DNA of 64,000 nt from Bin5 sp965116395 (GTDB lineage Bacteria; Chloroflexota; Anaerolineae; Caldilineales; Caldilineaceae): positions 2,852,001-2,916,000 of the forward strand of contig OZ220684.1 in NCBI GenBank assembly GCA_965116395.1. Reading direction: 5' to 3'. Under the pieces are notes generated by a model. The model saw only the letters and a list, made by a program, of their open reading frames with translations, was not told the DNA's origin and searched no databases. Every line of letters begins with the position of its first letter. Positions within the stretch are counted from its first letter, which is position 1. Below are positions 33,628 to 44,109 of the stretch, piece after piece. The translations under genes were made by a program, and so were the position numbers.

Positions 33628-35676
33628 ATGACAAATCGGAAAATCCATCGCCGTCGCTTCCTGCAACTCTCAGGCGCGACCACTGCCGCTGTCGTTCTGG
33701 CTGCCTGCGGCGGCCCTGAACCCGAGGTAATGACCGAAGAGCCCGCTGCCGCCCCCGCGGCCGAGGAAGAGGCGCCCGCACAGACCGTAATGGAAGACGC
33801 CGAAGCGCCTTCCCAGTACTCGGAATCCCCGCGGCTGGCCGAAATGGTCGCCAACGGTGATCTGCCCCCCGTCACCGAACGCCTGCCGGTCTCGCCTCTG
33901 GTTCTCCCACGCGAATCGATCGGCGAATACGGTGGCCTCGTACGCCAGATTCACCTCGATCCGTCCAGCTTCGTCAGCCAGTACGGCTGGTTCGCCGAAC
34001 GTATGCTGACCTACTCGGACCAGGACCTCAAGACCATCGTCCCCAATCTCTTCGCCAGTTGGGAGATCAGTGACGACGCCACCCACTACACCTTCCACCT
34101 GCACGAGGGCATGCGCTGGTCCTCCGGCGACCTCGTCACAACCGGCGACGTCGATTTCTGGTGGAACTCGCTTGCCACCCATCCCGATGTCGCCTCCAGT
34201 GTCTGGTGGGTCTACCGCCACGGCGGTGAGAACATGGTAGTCGACATTCACGACGACTACAGCTTCTCCGTCACCTTTGCCGCCCCGTTTGGCAACTTCC
34301 CTGCCTACCTCACCCGCCGTATTCAGGGTGACTTCCTGCTGCCCAGCAACTACCTCAAGCAGTTCCACGGCGACTTCGCCGACGAGGACGACCTCAACGC
34401 CATGCTCGAAGAATCCGAGTATGAGACCTGGGTACAACTTATCAGCAATATCCGCAGTGGCCGCAGCGTCTGGGGCACACGGCCCAACTCACCCGAGTAT
34501 CCCATGCTCTCCGCCTGGATCGTAGACCAGGAACCGCAGCAGGGACTCGTGCTGATGATGCGGAACCCCTACTACTGGAAGGTCGATACCTCCGGCCAGC
34601 AGCTGCCCTACGTCGAGGATCTGCGCATCGACTTCGTGGCCAACCACGAAATCGCTACCCAGAAAACCATCCAGGGCGAGCTCGACTACGTCGGCCCGCA
34701 TGATGTCTCGATTGCCCGTTTCCCGCTCTACAAGGAAAACGAGCCGAACCAGCACTACCAGGTCATGGACTACACCAGCTGCATGACCGACCGCTACACC
34801 CTCTACCCCAATCACACCCTGACCGAAGACCCGGTGCTGCGGGACATTGTCCGCCACCCCAACTTCGTCAAGGCCTTGAACATCGCTATCGACCGCGAAG
34901 AAATCAATCAGAATCTCTTCTTCGGTCTTGCCACGATGGGCCAGTTGGCGCCTATGCCCAACTCCCAGTACTACAAGCCGAAATATGCCGAGAACTGGTC
35001 CCAATTCGATCCGGACCTGGCCAACCAGATGCTGGATGAGATGGGCCTCACCGAGCGCAACAGCGACGGCTTCCGCCTGCGCCCCGACGGCGAAGTGCTC
35101 AAGTTCAACATCGAGCACGCCGGTCCGCGTGTCGGCGTCGCCACCCACGAGTTCACCGAGATCGTCGTCACCTTCTGGCGCGAAGTCGGTATCGAAGCCT
35201 CCACCAAAGAAATCCAGATCTCTCTCTACAACGAGCGCTGGAGCCAGGGCCTGATCCACTGCGGCTGCTGGCACGCAGACCGCTGCACCGACACCCTCCT
35301 ACCGGTCGAAATGCGCTGGTTCATCCCCACCAACATCGGCCAGGGCGGCCCTGCTCCCGAGTGGGGACGCTGGTTCAGGAGCGCCGGCCAGGAAGGCGAG
35401 GAGCCGCCGGCCGAGATCCAGACACTCTTCGATCATTACAACACCATGAACACCGTGATCGATGATGCCGATCGCGTGGCTGCCGGTCAGAAGATCTTCG
35501 ACTGGCTGGCCGATAATCCATTGGCAGTCGGCTCCATCTCCGAGAGCCCGGCTCCGCTCATCTTCCCCAAGACGATGCTCAACCTGCCCCCCGCAGGCAA
35601 ACCCGTCGGCTGGGATACCTACGGCATCTCGACCTACCATCCCGAAGCCTTCTACTACGAAGGCGGCAGCTCGTAA
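33628..35676 (+). CDS. Peptide/opine-type ABC transporter substrate-binding protein (SBP family 5)
   Basis: The 682-residue protein has a Tat-like lipoprotein signal (RRRFLQLSG, then LAACGG) and an acidic Ala/Pro/Glu linker. The mature part is of the SBP_bac_5 type: YTFHLHEGMRWSSGDLVTTGDVDFWW, AFDRxx-like ALNIAIDREEINQ, and ADRC near residue 555. It is longer than the typical 500-550 residues. AGGAGGAG precedes the ATG. It delivers a peptide, opine or oligosaccharide to the permeases encoded just downstream; neighbouring enolase-superfamily enzymes suggest a small acid or modified amino acid. Confidence 0.88.
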   Translation: MTNRKIHRRRFLQLSGATTAAVVLAACGGPEPEVMTEEPAAAPAAEEEAPAQTVMEDAEAPSQYSESPRLAEMVANGDLPPVTERLPVSPLVLPRESIGEYGGLVRQIHLDPSSFVSQYGWFAERMLTYSDQDLKTIVPNLFASWEISDDATHYTFHLHEGMRWSSGDLVTTGDVDFWWNSLATHPDVASSVWWVYRHGGENMVVDIHDDYSFSVTFAAPFGNFPAYLTRRIQGDFLLPSNYLKQFHGDFADEDDLNAMLEESEYETWVQLISNIRSGRSVWGTRPNSPEYPMLSAWIVDQEPQQGLVLMMRNPYYWKVDTSGQQLPYVEDLRIDFVANHEIATQKTIQGELDYVGPHDVSIARFPLYKENEPNQHYQVMDYTSCMTDRYTLYPNHTLTEDPVLRDIVRHPNFVKALNIAIDREEINQNLFFGLATMGQLAPMPNSQYYKPKYAENWSQFDPDLANQMLDEMGLTERNSDGFRLRPDGEVLKFNIEHAGPRVGVATHEFTEIVVTFWREVGIEASTKEIQISLYNERWSQGLIHCGCWHADRCTDTLLPVEMRWFIPTNIGQGGPAPEWGRWFRSAGQEGEEPPAEIQTLFDHYNTMNTVIDDADRVAAGQKIFDWLADNPLAVGSISESPAPLIFPKTMLNLPPAGKPVGWDTYGISTYHPEAFYYEGGSS

Positions 35677-35720
35677 ACTGACAGAAGTAAGAAGTGAGGA
35701 GTAAGTAGCAAAGAGTACGA

Positions 35721-35771
35721 AGTGAAGAGTGAGAAGTAAGAGCTTTCTCTTACTTCTCACTCCGCTTCACT
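35721..35771 (+). terminator. Strong intercistronic hairpin between binding protein and permease
   Basis: A perfect 16-bp stem (35727-35742 with 35747-35762) closes a CTTT loop; six more outer pairs (AGTGAA 35721-35726 with TTCACT 35766-35771) form after a 3-nt bulge. It is all-purine-like on one arm and pyrimidine-rich on the other. It lies between the binding-protein and first permease genes, with no U-tract, so partial termination or mRNA stabilisation is more likely than full termination. Confidence 0.65.
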
Positions 35772-35793
35772 CTCTCCTCAAAAGGGGCACCCA

Positions 35794-36795
35794 ATGACTG
35801 TCTACATCCTTCAACGCGTCATGCGCATGATCCCGCTGCTGTTCCTGCTCTCGCTGATCGCCTTCCTGATTATCCAACTCCCCCCAGGCGATTATCTGAC
35901 CGAGCACATTAACGCTCTGCGAGCATCGGGCCGCGATGTAGACGAGGCCGAGGTCGAGCGCCTCATGAAACAATACGCCCTCGACCGCCCCATGCACATC
36001 CAGTATCTGACCTGGATCCAAAACATCCTGCTCAAGGGTTCCTTCGGTCAGTCCTTCCAGTGGGGCAGGCCGGTCAACGAGGTCATCGGCGACAAGATGG
36101 CGCTCACCTTCCTGTTGGCCATCTTCACAACCGTCTTTGTCTGGGCCGTCTCAGTCCCGATCGGCATCTATGTGTCAGTCCGGCAATACACCTTCACCGA
36201 TTACCTCTTCACCATGATCGGATTCGTCGGCCTGGCAGTGCCAGGCTTCCTATTGGCGATGGTCGTCATGTATTTCTCCTTCGCCTGGTTCGGCCTCAAA
36301 GTGGGGGGACTATTCTCCCCGGCCTTCGAGCTCGAACCCTGGAGCTTTGCCAAATTCCAAAACATGCTCACCCGCATCTGGGTGCCCGTTCTCATCCTCG
36401 GCATCGGCGGCACCGCCCACATCATTCGCGTCATGCGCGCCACCATGCTCGATGAGCTGCGTAAACAGTACGTCACCGTCGCCCGCTCCAAAGGCCTGTC
36501 CGAATTTGCCGTCCTCATGAACTATCCCGTACGCATCGCTATCAACCCCCTGATCAGCTCCCTCGGCTTTCTCCTGCCCTGGATTATCTCCGGGGGCACC
36601 GTAGTCGAGATCGTGCTTAACCTGCCCACCGCCGCCGTTGTTCTTTATCGGTCCCTGCTCTCCCAGGACATGTTCCTGGCCGGCAGCTTCATTCTCCTTG
36701 TCGGCACCCTGGCGCTGGTCGGGAGCCTTCTGGCCGATATCGCCCTCGCAGCGGTGGACCCGCGCATTCGCTTCGGCAGCGTGGAGGAGTTTTAG
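35794..36795 (+). CDS. Peptide-type ABC transporter permease (DppB/OppB-like)
   Basis: The 333-residue inner-membrane protein opens with the DppB-type helix MTVYILQRVMRMIPLLFLLSL and has about six membrane segments. The EAA-like coupling loop reads YVTVARSKGLSEFAVLMNY. AAAAGGGG lies upstream of the start. It forms the channel with the next permease (8 nt downstream). Confidence 0.9.
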   Translation: MTVYILQRVMRMIPLLFLLSLIAFLIIQLPPGDYLTEHINALRASGRDVDEAEVERLMKQYALDRPMHIQYLTWIQNILLKGSFGQSFQWGRPVNEVIGDKMALTFLLAIFTTVFVWAVSVPIGIYVSVRQYTFTDYLFTMIGFVGLAVPGFLLAMVVMYFSFAWFGLKVGGLFSPAFELEPWSFAKFQNMLTRIWVPVLILGIGGTAHIIRVMRATMLDELRKQYVTVARSKGLSEFAVLMNYPVRIAINPLISSLGFLLPWIISGGTVVEIVLNLPTAAVVLYRSLLSQDMFLAGSFILLVGTLALVGSLLADIALAAVDPRIRFGSVEEF

Positions 36796-36803
36796 TCAAG
36801 ATT

Positions 36804-37985
36804 ATGTCTTCAATCGTCAACAATCTTCTGAGGCAAATCAGCCCCCGCCGACGCGCCCTGGAAGCGCCGCCCAGCCCGGCCACCACCTTTACCGAGTCGG
36901 AAGACTTCTTTCGCGCCGGGCAGTGGCAGCTGGTCTGGTGGAAATTCCGCCGCCATCGCCTCGCCCAGACCGCCATGTGGGTGCTCGCTTTCTTCTATGT
37001 CGTTGTCCTCTTTGCCGAATTCATCGCGCCCCATGCACCCTTGACCCGCTATAAGGATCTCGCCTCCGCGCCGCCCACCAAGGTCCGGTTCTTCGAGGTT
37101 GTCAGCGATAGCTTTCGCGGCCCCTTTGTCTACGCCCTCGTGCGCTCACGCGATCCCGTGACCGCACGCCCGATCTACAAGGCCAACGCCGGCGAGATAA
37201 GCCCCATCAGGCTGTTCGTGCGCGGTGATTCCTATAAAATGTGGGGCCTGATCGAATCCGACCTGCACCTCTTCGGCACTGAGCAGGATTCAATGCCGCT
37301 CCTCATCTTCGGCACCGACCGCATCGGGCGCGATATCTTCTCCCGCATCATCTATGGCGGCCGCATCTCTTTGTCAATCGGTCTGATTGGTGTTGCCCTC
37401 ACCGCCATCTTTGGCGTGCTCCTCGGCGGCGTTTCCGGTTACTTTGGCGGCGCAGTCGATGAAGTCATTCAGCGCCTCATCGACCTGCTCTACGCCCTGC
37501 CCGCCATCCCCTTGTGGATGTCGCTCGCCGCCGCCCTGCCGCAGGACTGGCCCAATCTGCGCCTCTACTTTGCCATCACAATTATCCTCTCGATCCTCAA
37601 CTGGACGCGCCTGGCCCGCATCGTGCGCGGCAAAATTCTCAGCCTGCGCGAAGAGGACTTTGTCATGGCCGCCCGGCTCGACGGCGAAAACCAGTGGACG
37701 ATTATCACCCGCTACCTGCTGCCCAGCTTCGCCAGCTTCATCATCGTCGAGCTCACGATCGCCATCCCGTTCATGATTCTGGGCGAAACCGCATTGAGTT
37801 TCCTCGGAATCGGTCTGCAGCCGCCCACCATCAGCTGGGGCGTCATGCTCCAGGACGCGCAGGACATCATGTCCGTCGCCCAAACACCCTGGACGCTCTG
37901 GCCGGTCATCTTTGTCGTCATTGCCGTACTCATGTTCAACTTCCTGGGCGACGGCATGCGCGACGCAGCCGACCCGTACCACTAG
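36804..37985 (+). CDS. Peptide-type ABC transporter permease (DppC/OppC-like)
   Basis: The 393-residue permease has an N-terminal cytoplasmic extension of about 55 residues, a membrane segment near MWVLAFFYVVVLFAEF, a long periplasmic insert (about 90-160) and the five-helix OppC core (GTDRIGRDIFSRIIYGGR; EAA loop VMAARLDGENQWTIITRYL). The insert makes it longer than typical OppC (about 300). It pairs with the DppB-like permease upstream and the ATPases downstream. Confidence 0.9.
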   Translation: MSSIVNNLLRQISPRRRALEAPPSPATTFTESEDFFRAGQWQLVWWKFRRHRLAQTAMWVLAFFYVVVLFAEFIAPHAPLTRYKDLASAPPTKVRFFEVVSDSFRGPFVYALVRSRDPVTARPIYKANAGEISPIRLFVRGDSYKMWGLIESDLHLFGTEQDSMPLLIFGTDRIGRDIFSRIIYGGRISLSIGLIGVALTAIFGVLLGGVSGYFGGAVDEVIQRLIDLLYALPAIPLWMSLAAALPQDWPNLRLYFAITIILSILNWTRLARIVRGKILSLREEDFVMAARLDGENQWTIITRYLLPSFASFIIVELTIAIPFMILGETALSFLGIGLQPPTISWGVMLQDAQDIMSVAQTPWTLWPVIFVVIAVLMFNFLGDGMRDAADPYH

Positions 37986-38047
37986 CCCGCGAGCACATCT
38001 CTATGGCCGGTTCAGCCTCCGGCCGCTAACCACTGGGATTACACTTT

Positions 38048-39094
38048 ATGGCGTCAGTTGAAAACGGAGCGGGACCGCAGGATATCTTGCTGGAAATCAA
38101 GGGTCTCAAAACACATTTTGCCCTCGACGAAGGCACCGTGCGCGCAGTCGATGGCGTCGACCTCGAGGTCCGCCGCAAGCAGGTAGTCGGCGTCGTCGGC
38201 GAAAGCGGTTGCGGCAAGAGCATGACCGCCATGTCAATCATGCGCCTCATCCCGCCGCCCGGCCAGATCGTCGACGGCGAAATTCGATTCCACCGGCCGT
38301 TCGACGAGCGCCCCGACGCCAAAGACATCGTCGACCTGGCCCAATTCGAGTCGAACGACCGCCAGCTCCGCGACATCCGCGGCAATCAGATCTCAATGGT
38401 CTTCCAGGAGCCGATGACCGCTCTCAGCCCCGTCCGTACCGTCGGCAAGCAGATCGCCGAGGCCATCCTCCTCCACCAGGATGTCAACAAATCCGAAGCC
38501 CGCGACATTTCCATCGAGACGCTTGCGCGCGTAAAGATGCCCAACCCGGAGCAACGCTTCGATGACTACCCTTTCCAGCTGAGCGGCGGTATGCGGCAGC
38601 GCGCTGTCATCGCCATGGCGCTCGCCTGCCGCCCCCAACTGCTGATCGCCGACGAGCCGACCACCGCTCTCGATGTCACCACCGAAGCCCAGATCCTCGA
38701 CCTGATGCGCGAGCTGCAGGCCGAATACGACATGGCCATCCTCTATATCACCCACAATCTCGGTGTCGTCGCCGAAATGGCCGAGGAAGTTGTCGTCATG
38801 TACCTGGGCAAGGTTGTCGAGCGCTGCGATGTGGACTCGATCTTCTACAACCCCAAGCACCCCTATACAAAAGGGCTGCTGAACTCGATCCCGCGCCTCG
38901 AAGATGTCCTGCAGGACAACCGCGAAAAGCTCAATGCCATCGAAGGCATGGTGCCCAGTTCCTTTCAACGCCTGAGCGGATGCGCGTTTCATCCCCGTTG
39001 CCCGGACTTCATGCCCGGCGTCTGTGACGAGGCCGAGCCGCAACTGATTCAACTCGAGGAGGGGCACGCCGTCCGCTGTCACCTCTATACGTGA
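38048..39094 (+). CDS. Peptide-type ABC transporter ATPase (DppD/OppD-like)
   Basis: The 348-residue ATPase has Walker A GESGCGKSM, signature LSGGMRQRAVIAMAL, Walker B LLIADEPTTALD and the oligopeptide-transporter C-terminal iron-sulfur/zinc-type motif CAFHPRCPDFMPGVC. It is one of the two ATPases of the transporter encoded from 33628 to 40197. Confidence 0.92.
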   Translation: MASVENGAGPQDILLEIKGLKTHFALDEGTVRAVDGVDLEVRRKQVVGVVGESGCGKSMTAMSIMRLIPPPGQIVDGEIRFHRPFDERPDAKDIVDLAQFESNDRQLRDIRGNQISMVFQEPMTALSPVRTVGKQIAEAILLHQDVNKSEARDISIETLARVKMPNPEQRFDDYPFQLSGGMRQRAVIAMALACRPQLLIADEPTTALDVTTEAQILDLMRELQAEYDMAILYITHNLGVVAEMAEEVVVMYLGKVVERCDVDSIFYNPKHPYTKGLLNSIPRLEDVLQDNREKLNAIEGMVPSSFQRLSGCAFHPRCPDFMPGVCDEAEPQLIQLEEGHAVRCHLYT

Positions 39095-39153
39095 TAACAC
39101 AATGCAACACTGCGCTCGTTTAACGAACCGGTAGCGCAATACAACAAAACCTT

Positions 39154-40197
<1,044 letters not shown>

Positions 40198-40271
40198 ACG
40201 GCGACGCACTGTTTCCTGAAGTAGTTGACCGTCTGCTTCACCAGCGACAGTCTGGATCCTAAGATACCCCC

Positions 40272-40613
40272 ATGAAAATCTCCGCTAACGACATCTTGAA
40301 GGTTGTCCTGCTTTATCTGCTCTGGTTCGCCACTTGCGCGTTGATCTACCCTCATTTTATATTCCTGCCGAACGCCATCAAATCTGTCGCCGTTGCCGTA
40401 GGTGCGGACCAGTGGACGCTGCCAGCCGTTCATCGCTTTGCGATATTCTTCCTTATGATTCCCTCCGTGATTTTCATTTTCTGGACTGAAACCTGGTATC
40501 GCAGGGCATCAAAAATCGGTCTGGGTCGGCTGCTCCGAGCGTTTGCCTGGGTGACAGGCGGACATATTGCCCTGGCCGCCATTGGTTTCCTGATTCCTCA
40601 AATGTTGCCTTAG
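40272..40613 (+). CDS. Small membrane protein, unknown
   Basis: The 113-residue protein has three predicted membrane helices, about residues 8-28 (VVLLYLLWFATCALIY), 53-72 (FAIFFLMIPSVIFIFW) and 88-110 (AFAWVTGGHIALAAIGFLI). There is no recognised motif. It lies 74 nt after the ABC transporter with its own likely start region, so it may be an independent gene. Confidence 0.6.
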   Translation: MKISANDILKVVLLYLLWFATCALIYPHFIFLPNAIKSVAVAVGADQWTLPAVHRFAIFFLMIPSVIFIFWTETWYRRASKIGLGRLLRAFAWVTGGHIALAAIGFLIPQMLP

Positions 40614-40683
40614 CGGCCAACACGCCTTAGTGCGCCCTCTTACAGGTCATCCGGCTACCAGCCACCATTACGGAGCGCCAGCA

Positions 40684-41862
40684 ATGCGTATCTCCTCTAT
40701 CGAGACATTCCTACTCGAAGCCCCCATCCAAGCCGGCTTCGGCTGGTCCCAGGGCTGGACCGACAAACGCCACGTCGGCCTGGTCAAACTGGTCACCGAC
40801 GACGGCATCGTCGGCTGGGGCGAAGGCCTCTACGGCCCCTCCGCCCGCATCGTCCACGAAGAGTTCGCACCCCTCCTGCTCGGCGCCGACCCGATGCAGC
40901 GCAATGCCCTGTGGCAAAAAATGTTTCACCTCTTCTACAACGGCAACGTCGCCGGCGGCATCGGCGGCAGCGCCATCAGCGCCGTCGACACCGCCCTCTG
41001 GGACATCGCCGGCAAAGCCAGCGGCCTGCCCGTCTCCACACTCCTCGGCGGCAAAGTCCGCGACCGCATCGCCGTCTACGCCACCGGCCTCTACTATACC
41101 GAGGAAGCCCTTGCCTCCGACGGCCGCGACATCCCGCAGCGGCTGCTCGACGAGGCCCGCATGTATGTAGAGCTGGGCTTCGCCGGCATGAAAACCAAGG
41201 TCGGCGGCCTGCCCCTGGCGCAGGACATAAATCGCGTCGCCGCCATCCGTGAAGCCATCGGCTACGACACCTTTCTCATGGTTGACGCCAACCAGGCCTA
41301 TAACGCAACCACCGCCCTGCGCATCGGCTTCGAACTGGTTGCATTCGACATTTTTTGGTTCGAAGAGCCCGTCAACGCCAAAGACATAGAGGGCTACCTG
41401 CAGGTAAAAGCCGCGCTGCCCATGGCCATTGCCGGCGGAGAAGGCCTGCGCACACGTTACGAATTCAAGGACTACATCGGCCGCCGCGCCGTCGACATAG
41501 TCCAACCCGACGTCGTAAACGTCGGCGGCATCACCGAAATGCACCGCGTCGCCTCCATGGCCAACGCCTTCGGCATTCTCTGCAATCCCCACGTCTGGGG
41601 TTCCCCCATAATGATCGCCGCCAGCCTCCACGTCGCCGCCGCCGTGCCCGAATGCCCCCCTGCCCGTACCCCCCGTCCCTACCAGCAGGAACCGGTTATG
41701 GAATTCGATCGCACACCCAGCCCCATCCGCCAGGGCATCGCCGAACCCTTCGACCAGACCGACGGCTTCCTCGACGTACCCACCGGCCCCGGCCTCGGCG
41801 TGGAAATCGACGATGCCGCCGTGCGCCAACTGAGCGTCGACACACAAAAGACCGCCAAATGA
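40684..41862 (+). CDS. Mandelate-racemase-subgroup sugar-acid dehydratase-like enzyme
   Basis: The 392-residue enzyme carries a complete MR-subgroup active site: Lys170-x-Lys172 (GMKTKVGG), metal ligands Asp201 (VDANQAY), Glu227 (WFEEPV) and Glu253 (GGEG), and the Asp276-His303 dyad (VQPDVV; NPHVWGS). Known members dehydrate or epimerise sugar acids such as galactonate, glucarate or mandelate. The start at 40684 is chosen because the capping domain begins at once (MRISSIETFLLEAP) and GGAG lies upstream. It is followed by a sugar-isomerase-like gene, so together they probably degrade a sugar acid or sugar taken up by a nearby transporter. Confidence 0.88.
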   Translation: MRISSIETFLLEAPIQAGFGWSQGWTDKRHVGLVKLVTDDGIVGWGEGLYGPSARIVHEEFAPLLLGADPMQRNALWQKMFHLFYNGNVAGGIGGSAISAVDTALWDIAGKASGLPVSTLLGGKVRDRIAVYATGLYYTEEALASDGRDIPQRLLDEARMYVELGFAGMKTKVGGLPLAQDINRVAAIREAIGYDTFLMVDANQAYNATTALRIGFELVAFDIFWFEEPVNAKDIEGYLQVKAALPMAIAGGEGLRTRYEFKDYIGRRAVDIVQPDVVNVGGITEMHRVASMANAFGILCNPHVWGSPIMIAASLHVAAAVPECPPARTPRPYQQEPVMEFDRTPSPIRQGIAEPFDQTDGFLDVPTGPGLGVEIDDAAVRQLSVDTQKTAK

Positions 41863-41959
41863 CTCCGTGGCCCGGTTCCACGTATATTTAACGATACCGA
41901 CCACCACTTTTTTATCTTCTACACTGTCGATTCTACACTGCCGAAAGGAACACGTTCCC

Positions 41960-42742
41960 ATGCCTCCGATCGCCCTGCAACTTTATTCCGTACGCCACGA
42001 GTTTGCCGCCGATATGCCCGGTACCCTCGCCGCGGTCGCGCAAATGGGCTACAGCGGCGTCGAGTTCGCCGGCCCGCCCCAACATACTGCCGCCGCACTC
42101 AAAGCCGAACTGGCCCAGCTTGGCCTCGCCTGTGCCGGCTGGCACGTTCCCCTAAACTTCGTGCAGGACGACCAACTGGACGACACCATCGCCTTCCACC
42201 ATGCCCTCGGCAACGACAAACTGATCATCCCCGGCATCCCCGAAGAGCTGCGCCAAACACGCGACGACTGGCTCAAGTTCGCCGAATTCACCAACCGCCT
42301 CGCCCAACGCCTGGCCGCCGAAGGCATGCGCACCGGCTACCACAACCACTTCCACGAATTCCTGCCTCTCGACGGCGAAACACCCTGGGATACCTTCTTC
42401 GGCAACACCGACCCATCCGTCATCATGCAGTTCGATACCGGCAACGCCATCTTCGGCGGCGCCGACGCCGTCGACGTCATCCGCAGCTACCCCAGCCGCG
42501 CCGTCACCTTCCATCTCAAGCCATTCACCAAGCGCCTCCACGATGGCGCCGATCACAACTACCCCCACGCCGCCTTCGCTCCGATAATCGGCGAGGATGA
42601 CACCGACTGGCCCGCCGTCTTCGAAGCCTGCGAAACAGTCGGCGGCACCGAATGGTATATCGTCGAATACGAGAGCGACGCCTATCCGCCCCTCGAGGCG
42701 GTCGAGCGCTGCCTTAACGCGCTGCGCGCCATGGGGAAATAG
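41960..42742 (+). CDS. Xylose-isomerase-like TIM-barrel sugar isomerase/epimerase
   Basis: The 260-residue protein opens PPIALQLYSVRHEF and has GYSGVEFAGPP, YHNHFHEF, QFDTGNA and WYIVEYES, the pattern of the AP-endonuclease-2 / sugar phosphate isomerase group with His, Glu and Asp metal ligands. The start at 41960 has AAAGGA about 10 nt upstream. It probably isomerises or epimerises a keto-sugar; it lies after a sugar-acid dehydratase-like gene and 12 nt before the first MFS gene. Confidence 0.82.
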   Translation: MPPIALQLYSVRHEFAADMPGTLAAVAQMGYSGVEFAGPPQHTAAALKAELAQLGLACAGWHVPLNFVQDDQLDDTIAFHHALGNDKLIIPGIPEELRQTRDDWLKFAEFTNRLAQRLAAEGMRTGYHNHFHEFLPLDGETPWDTFFGNTDPSVIMQFDTGNAIFGGADAVDVIRSYPSRAVTFHLKPFTKRLHDGADHNYPHAAFAPIIGEDDTDWPAVFEACETVGGTEWYIVEYESDAYPPLEAVERCLNALRAMGK

Positions 42743-42754
42743 CGCACTAACTAA

Positions 42755-44023
42755 ATGAGCGCGAATCCCACCACCCAAGCCACCGTCAGCTACGCGGAGC
42801 TTCTCCGCAACAACCGTAACTACCGCTTTCTCTGGTCGGGTCAGGTCGCCAGCCTGCTCGGCGACTGGTTCAACCTCGTCGCCTCAGCCGCGCTCATCGG
42901 TCTGCTGACGCAGTCGGGTTTGGCGGTCGGCTCCCTCTTCGTCGTGCGCATGCTCGCGCCCTTCCTCGTCAGCCCCATCGCCGGCGTCGTAGCCGACCGT
43001 TACAACCGCAAACATATCCTTATCGCGGTCGACCTGGCCCGGGCTGCCGTCGTCCTCGCCTTCTTGCTCGTGCGCGACCCCGGCGATGTCTGGCTCCTCT
43101 ACACCCTCACAGCCGTGCAGATGGCGCTGAGCGGATTCTTCTACCCCGCCCGCACCTCCATCCTGCCCGACCTGGCGCGCGAGGGCGACCTTGGCGCCAT
43201 GAACGCGCTCAGCTCCGCCACCTGGTCGGTGATGCTTGCTCTCGGCGCCGCCCTGGGCGGGCTCTTCTCCGGCACCTTTGGCATGTACCCCGCCTTTGTG
43301 CTCGACACCCTCACCTTTCTGATCTCCGCCCTGCTCCTATTGCAGATTCGCATGCCCGCCGCGCCCGCGACCCTTGCATCCGACATGACCGTCGCCGCCG
43401 CAGTGCGTCAGTACTTCGATGGCCTGCGCTACCTGCGCGAACACCCGGCTGTCCTCTTTATCGCCGTCCAGAAAGCCATCAACTCCCTCTGGCTTACCGC
43501 CGGCTTTCAGGTGCTTGTGGTGGCCATCTCGCAGCAGGTCTTTGTCGTCGGTGAGGGCGGCGGCATCAGCATGGGACTGATATTCGGGCTGGCCGGCGTT
43601 GGGTCGGGCCTTGGCCCCATACTGGCCCGCAAACTGACAGGGGACGACGGCCCTACGCTGAAAAAGGCGATTTCTGTTGCCTATCTCATCAGCGCGCTCG
43701 GCTTGGCCGTGACCGCGCCACTCGTCAGCCTGCCATTGGTGCTGCTGGGGACGCTCTTCCGCTCCATCGGCGGGGGTATAATCTGGGTCTTCTCCACCCA
43801 GTTACTGCTCCAAAATGTGCCCAGGCGCGTGCACGGCAGAGTATTTGCCACCGAATTCATGTTCGTCTACCTCGGCGGTGCTTTCGCATCCAGCGCCTAC
43901 GGCGCCGCGCTGGATACAAATCTGACCATTTCGGAGCTCATCTGGACCGTGACAGGGTTCAGCGCAATTCCGATGGCGTTGTGGACGCTGTCAATGATGC
44001 GGAGTACGCGGAAACTCGCATGA
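42755..44023 (+). CDS. MFS transporter (MFS_3 / drug-efflux-like), tandem copy 1
   Basis: The 422-residue, twelve-helix transporter has motif A in the loop after helix 2 (GVVADRYNRKH) and FLWSGQVASLLGDWFNLVA in helix 1, as in MefA/EntS-like exporters. It is the first of three paralogues whose starts are exactly 1355 bp apart. It begins 12 nt after the isomerase and may be read with it. Export of a metabolite or antibiotic is likely; the substrate is unknown. Confidence 0.88.
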   Translation: MSANPTTQATVSYAELLRNNRNYRFLWSGQVASLLGDWFNLVASAALIGLLTQSGLAVGSLFVVRMLAPFLVSPIAGVVADRYNRKHILIAVDLARAAVVLAFLLVRDPGDVWLLYTLTAVQMALSGFFYPARTSILPDLAREGDLGAMNALSSATWSVMLALGAALGGLFSGTFGMYPAFVLDTLTFLISALLLLQIRMPAAPATLASDMTVAAAVRQYFDGLRYLREHPAVLFIAVQKAINSLWLTAGFQVLVVAISQQVFVVGEGGGISMGLIFGLAGVGSGLGPILARKLTGDDGPTLKKAISVAYLISALGLAVTAPLVSLPLVLLGTLFRSIGGGIIWVFSTQLLLQNVPRRVHGRVFATEFMFVYLGGAFASSAYGAALDTNLTISELIWTVTGFSAIPMALWTLSMMRSTRKLA

Positions 44024-44109
44024 ATTCCTTGCAGGCGGTAGGCGTACGACAAACTATATTGATCTATAATGTCTGAATCTCAGACTGCCATCTACTGAAG
44101 CCGAACCAC

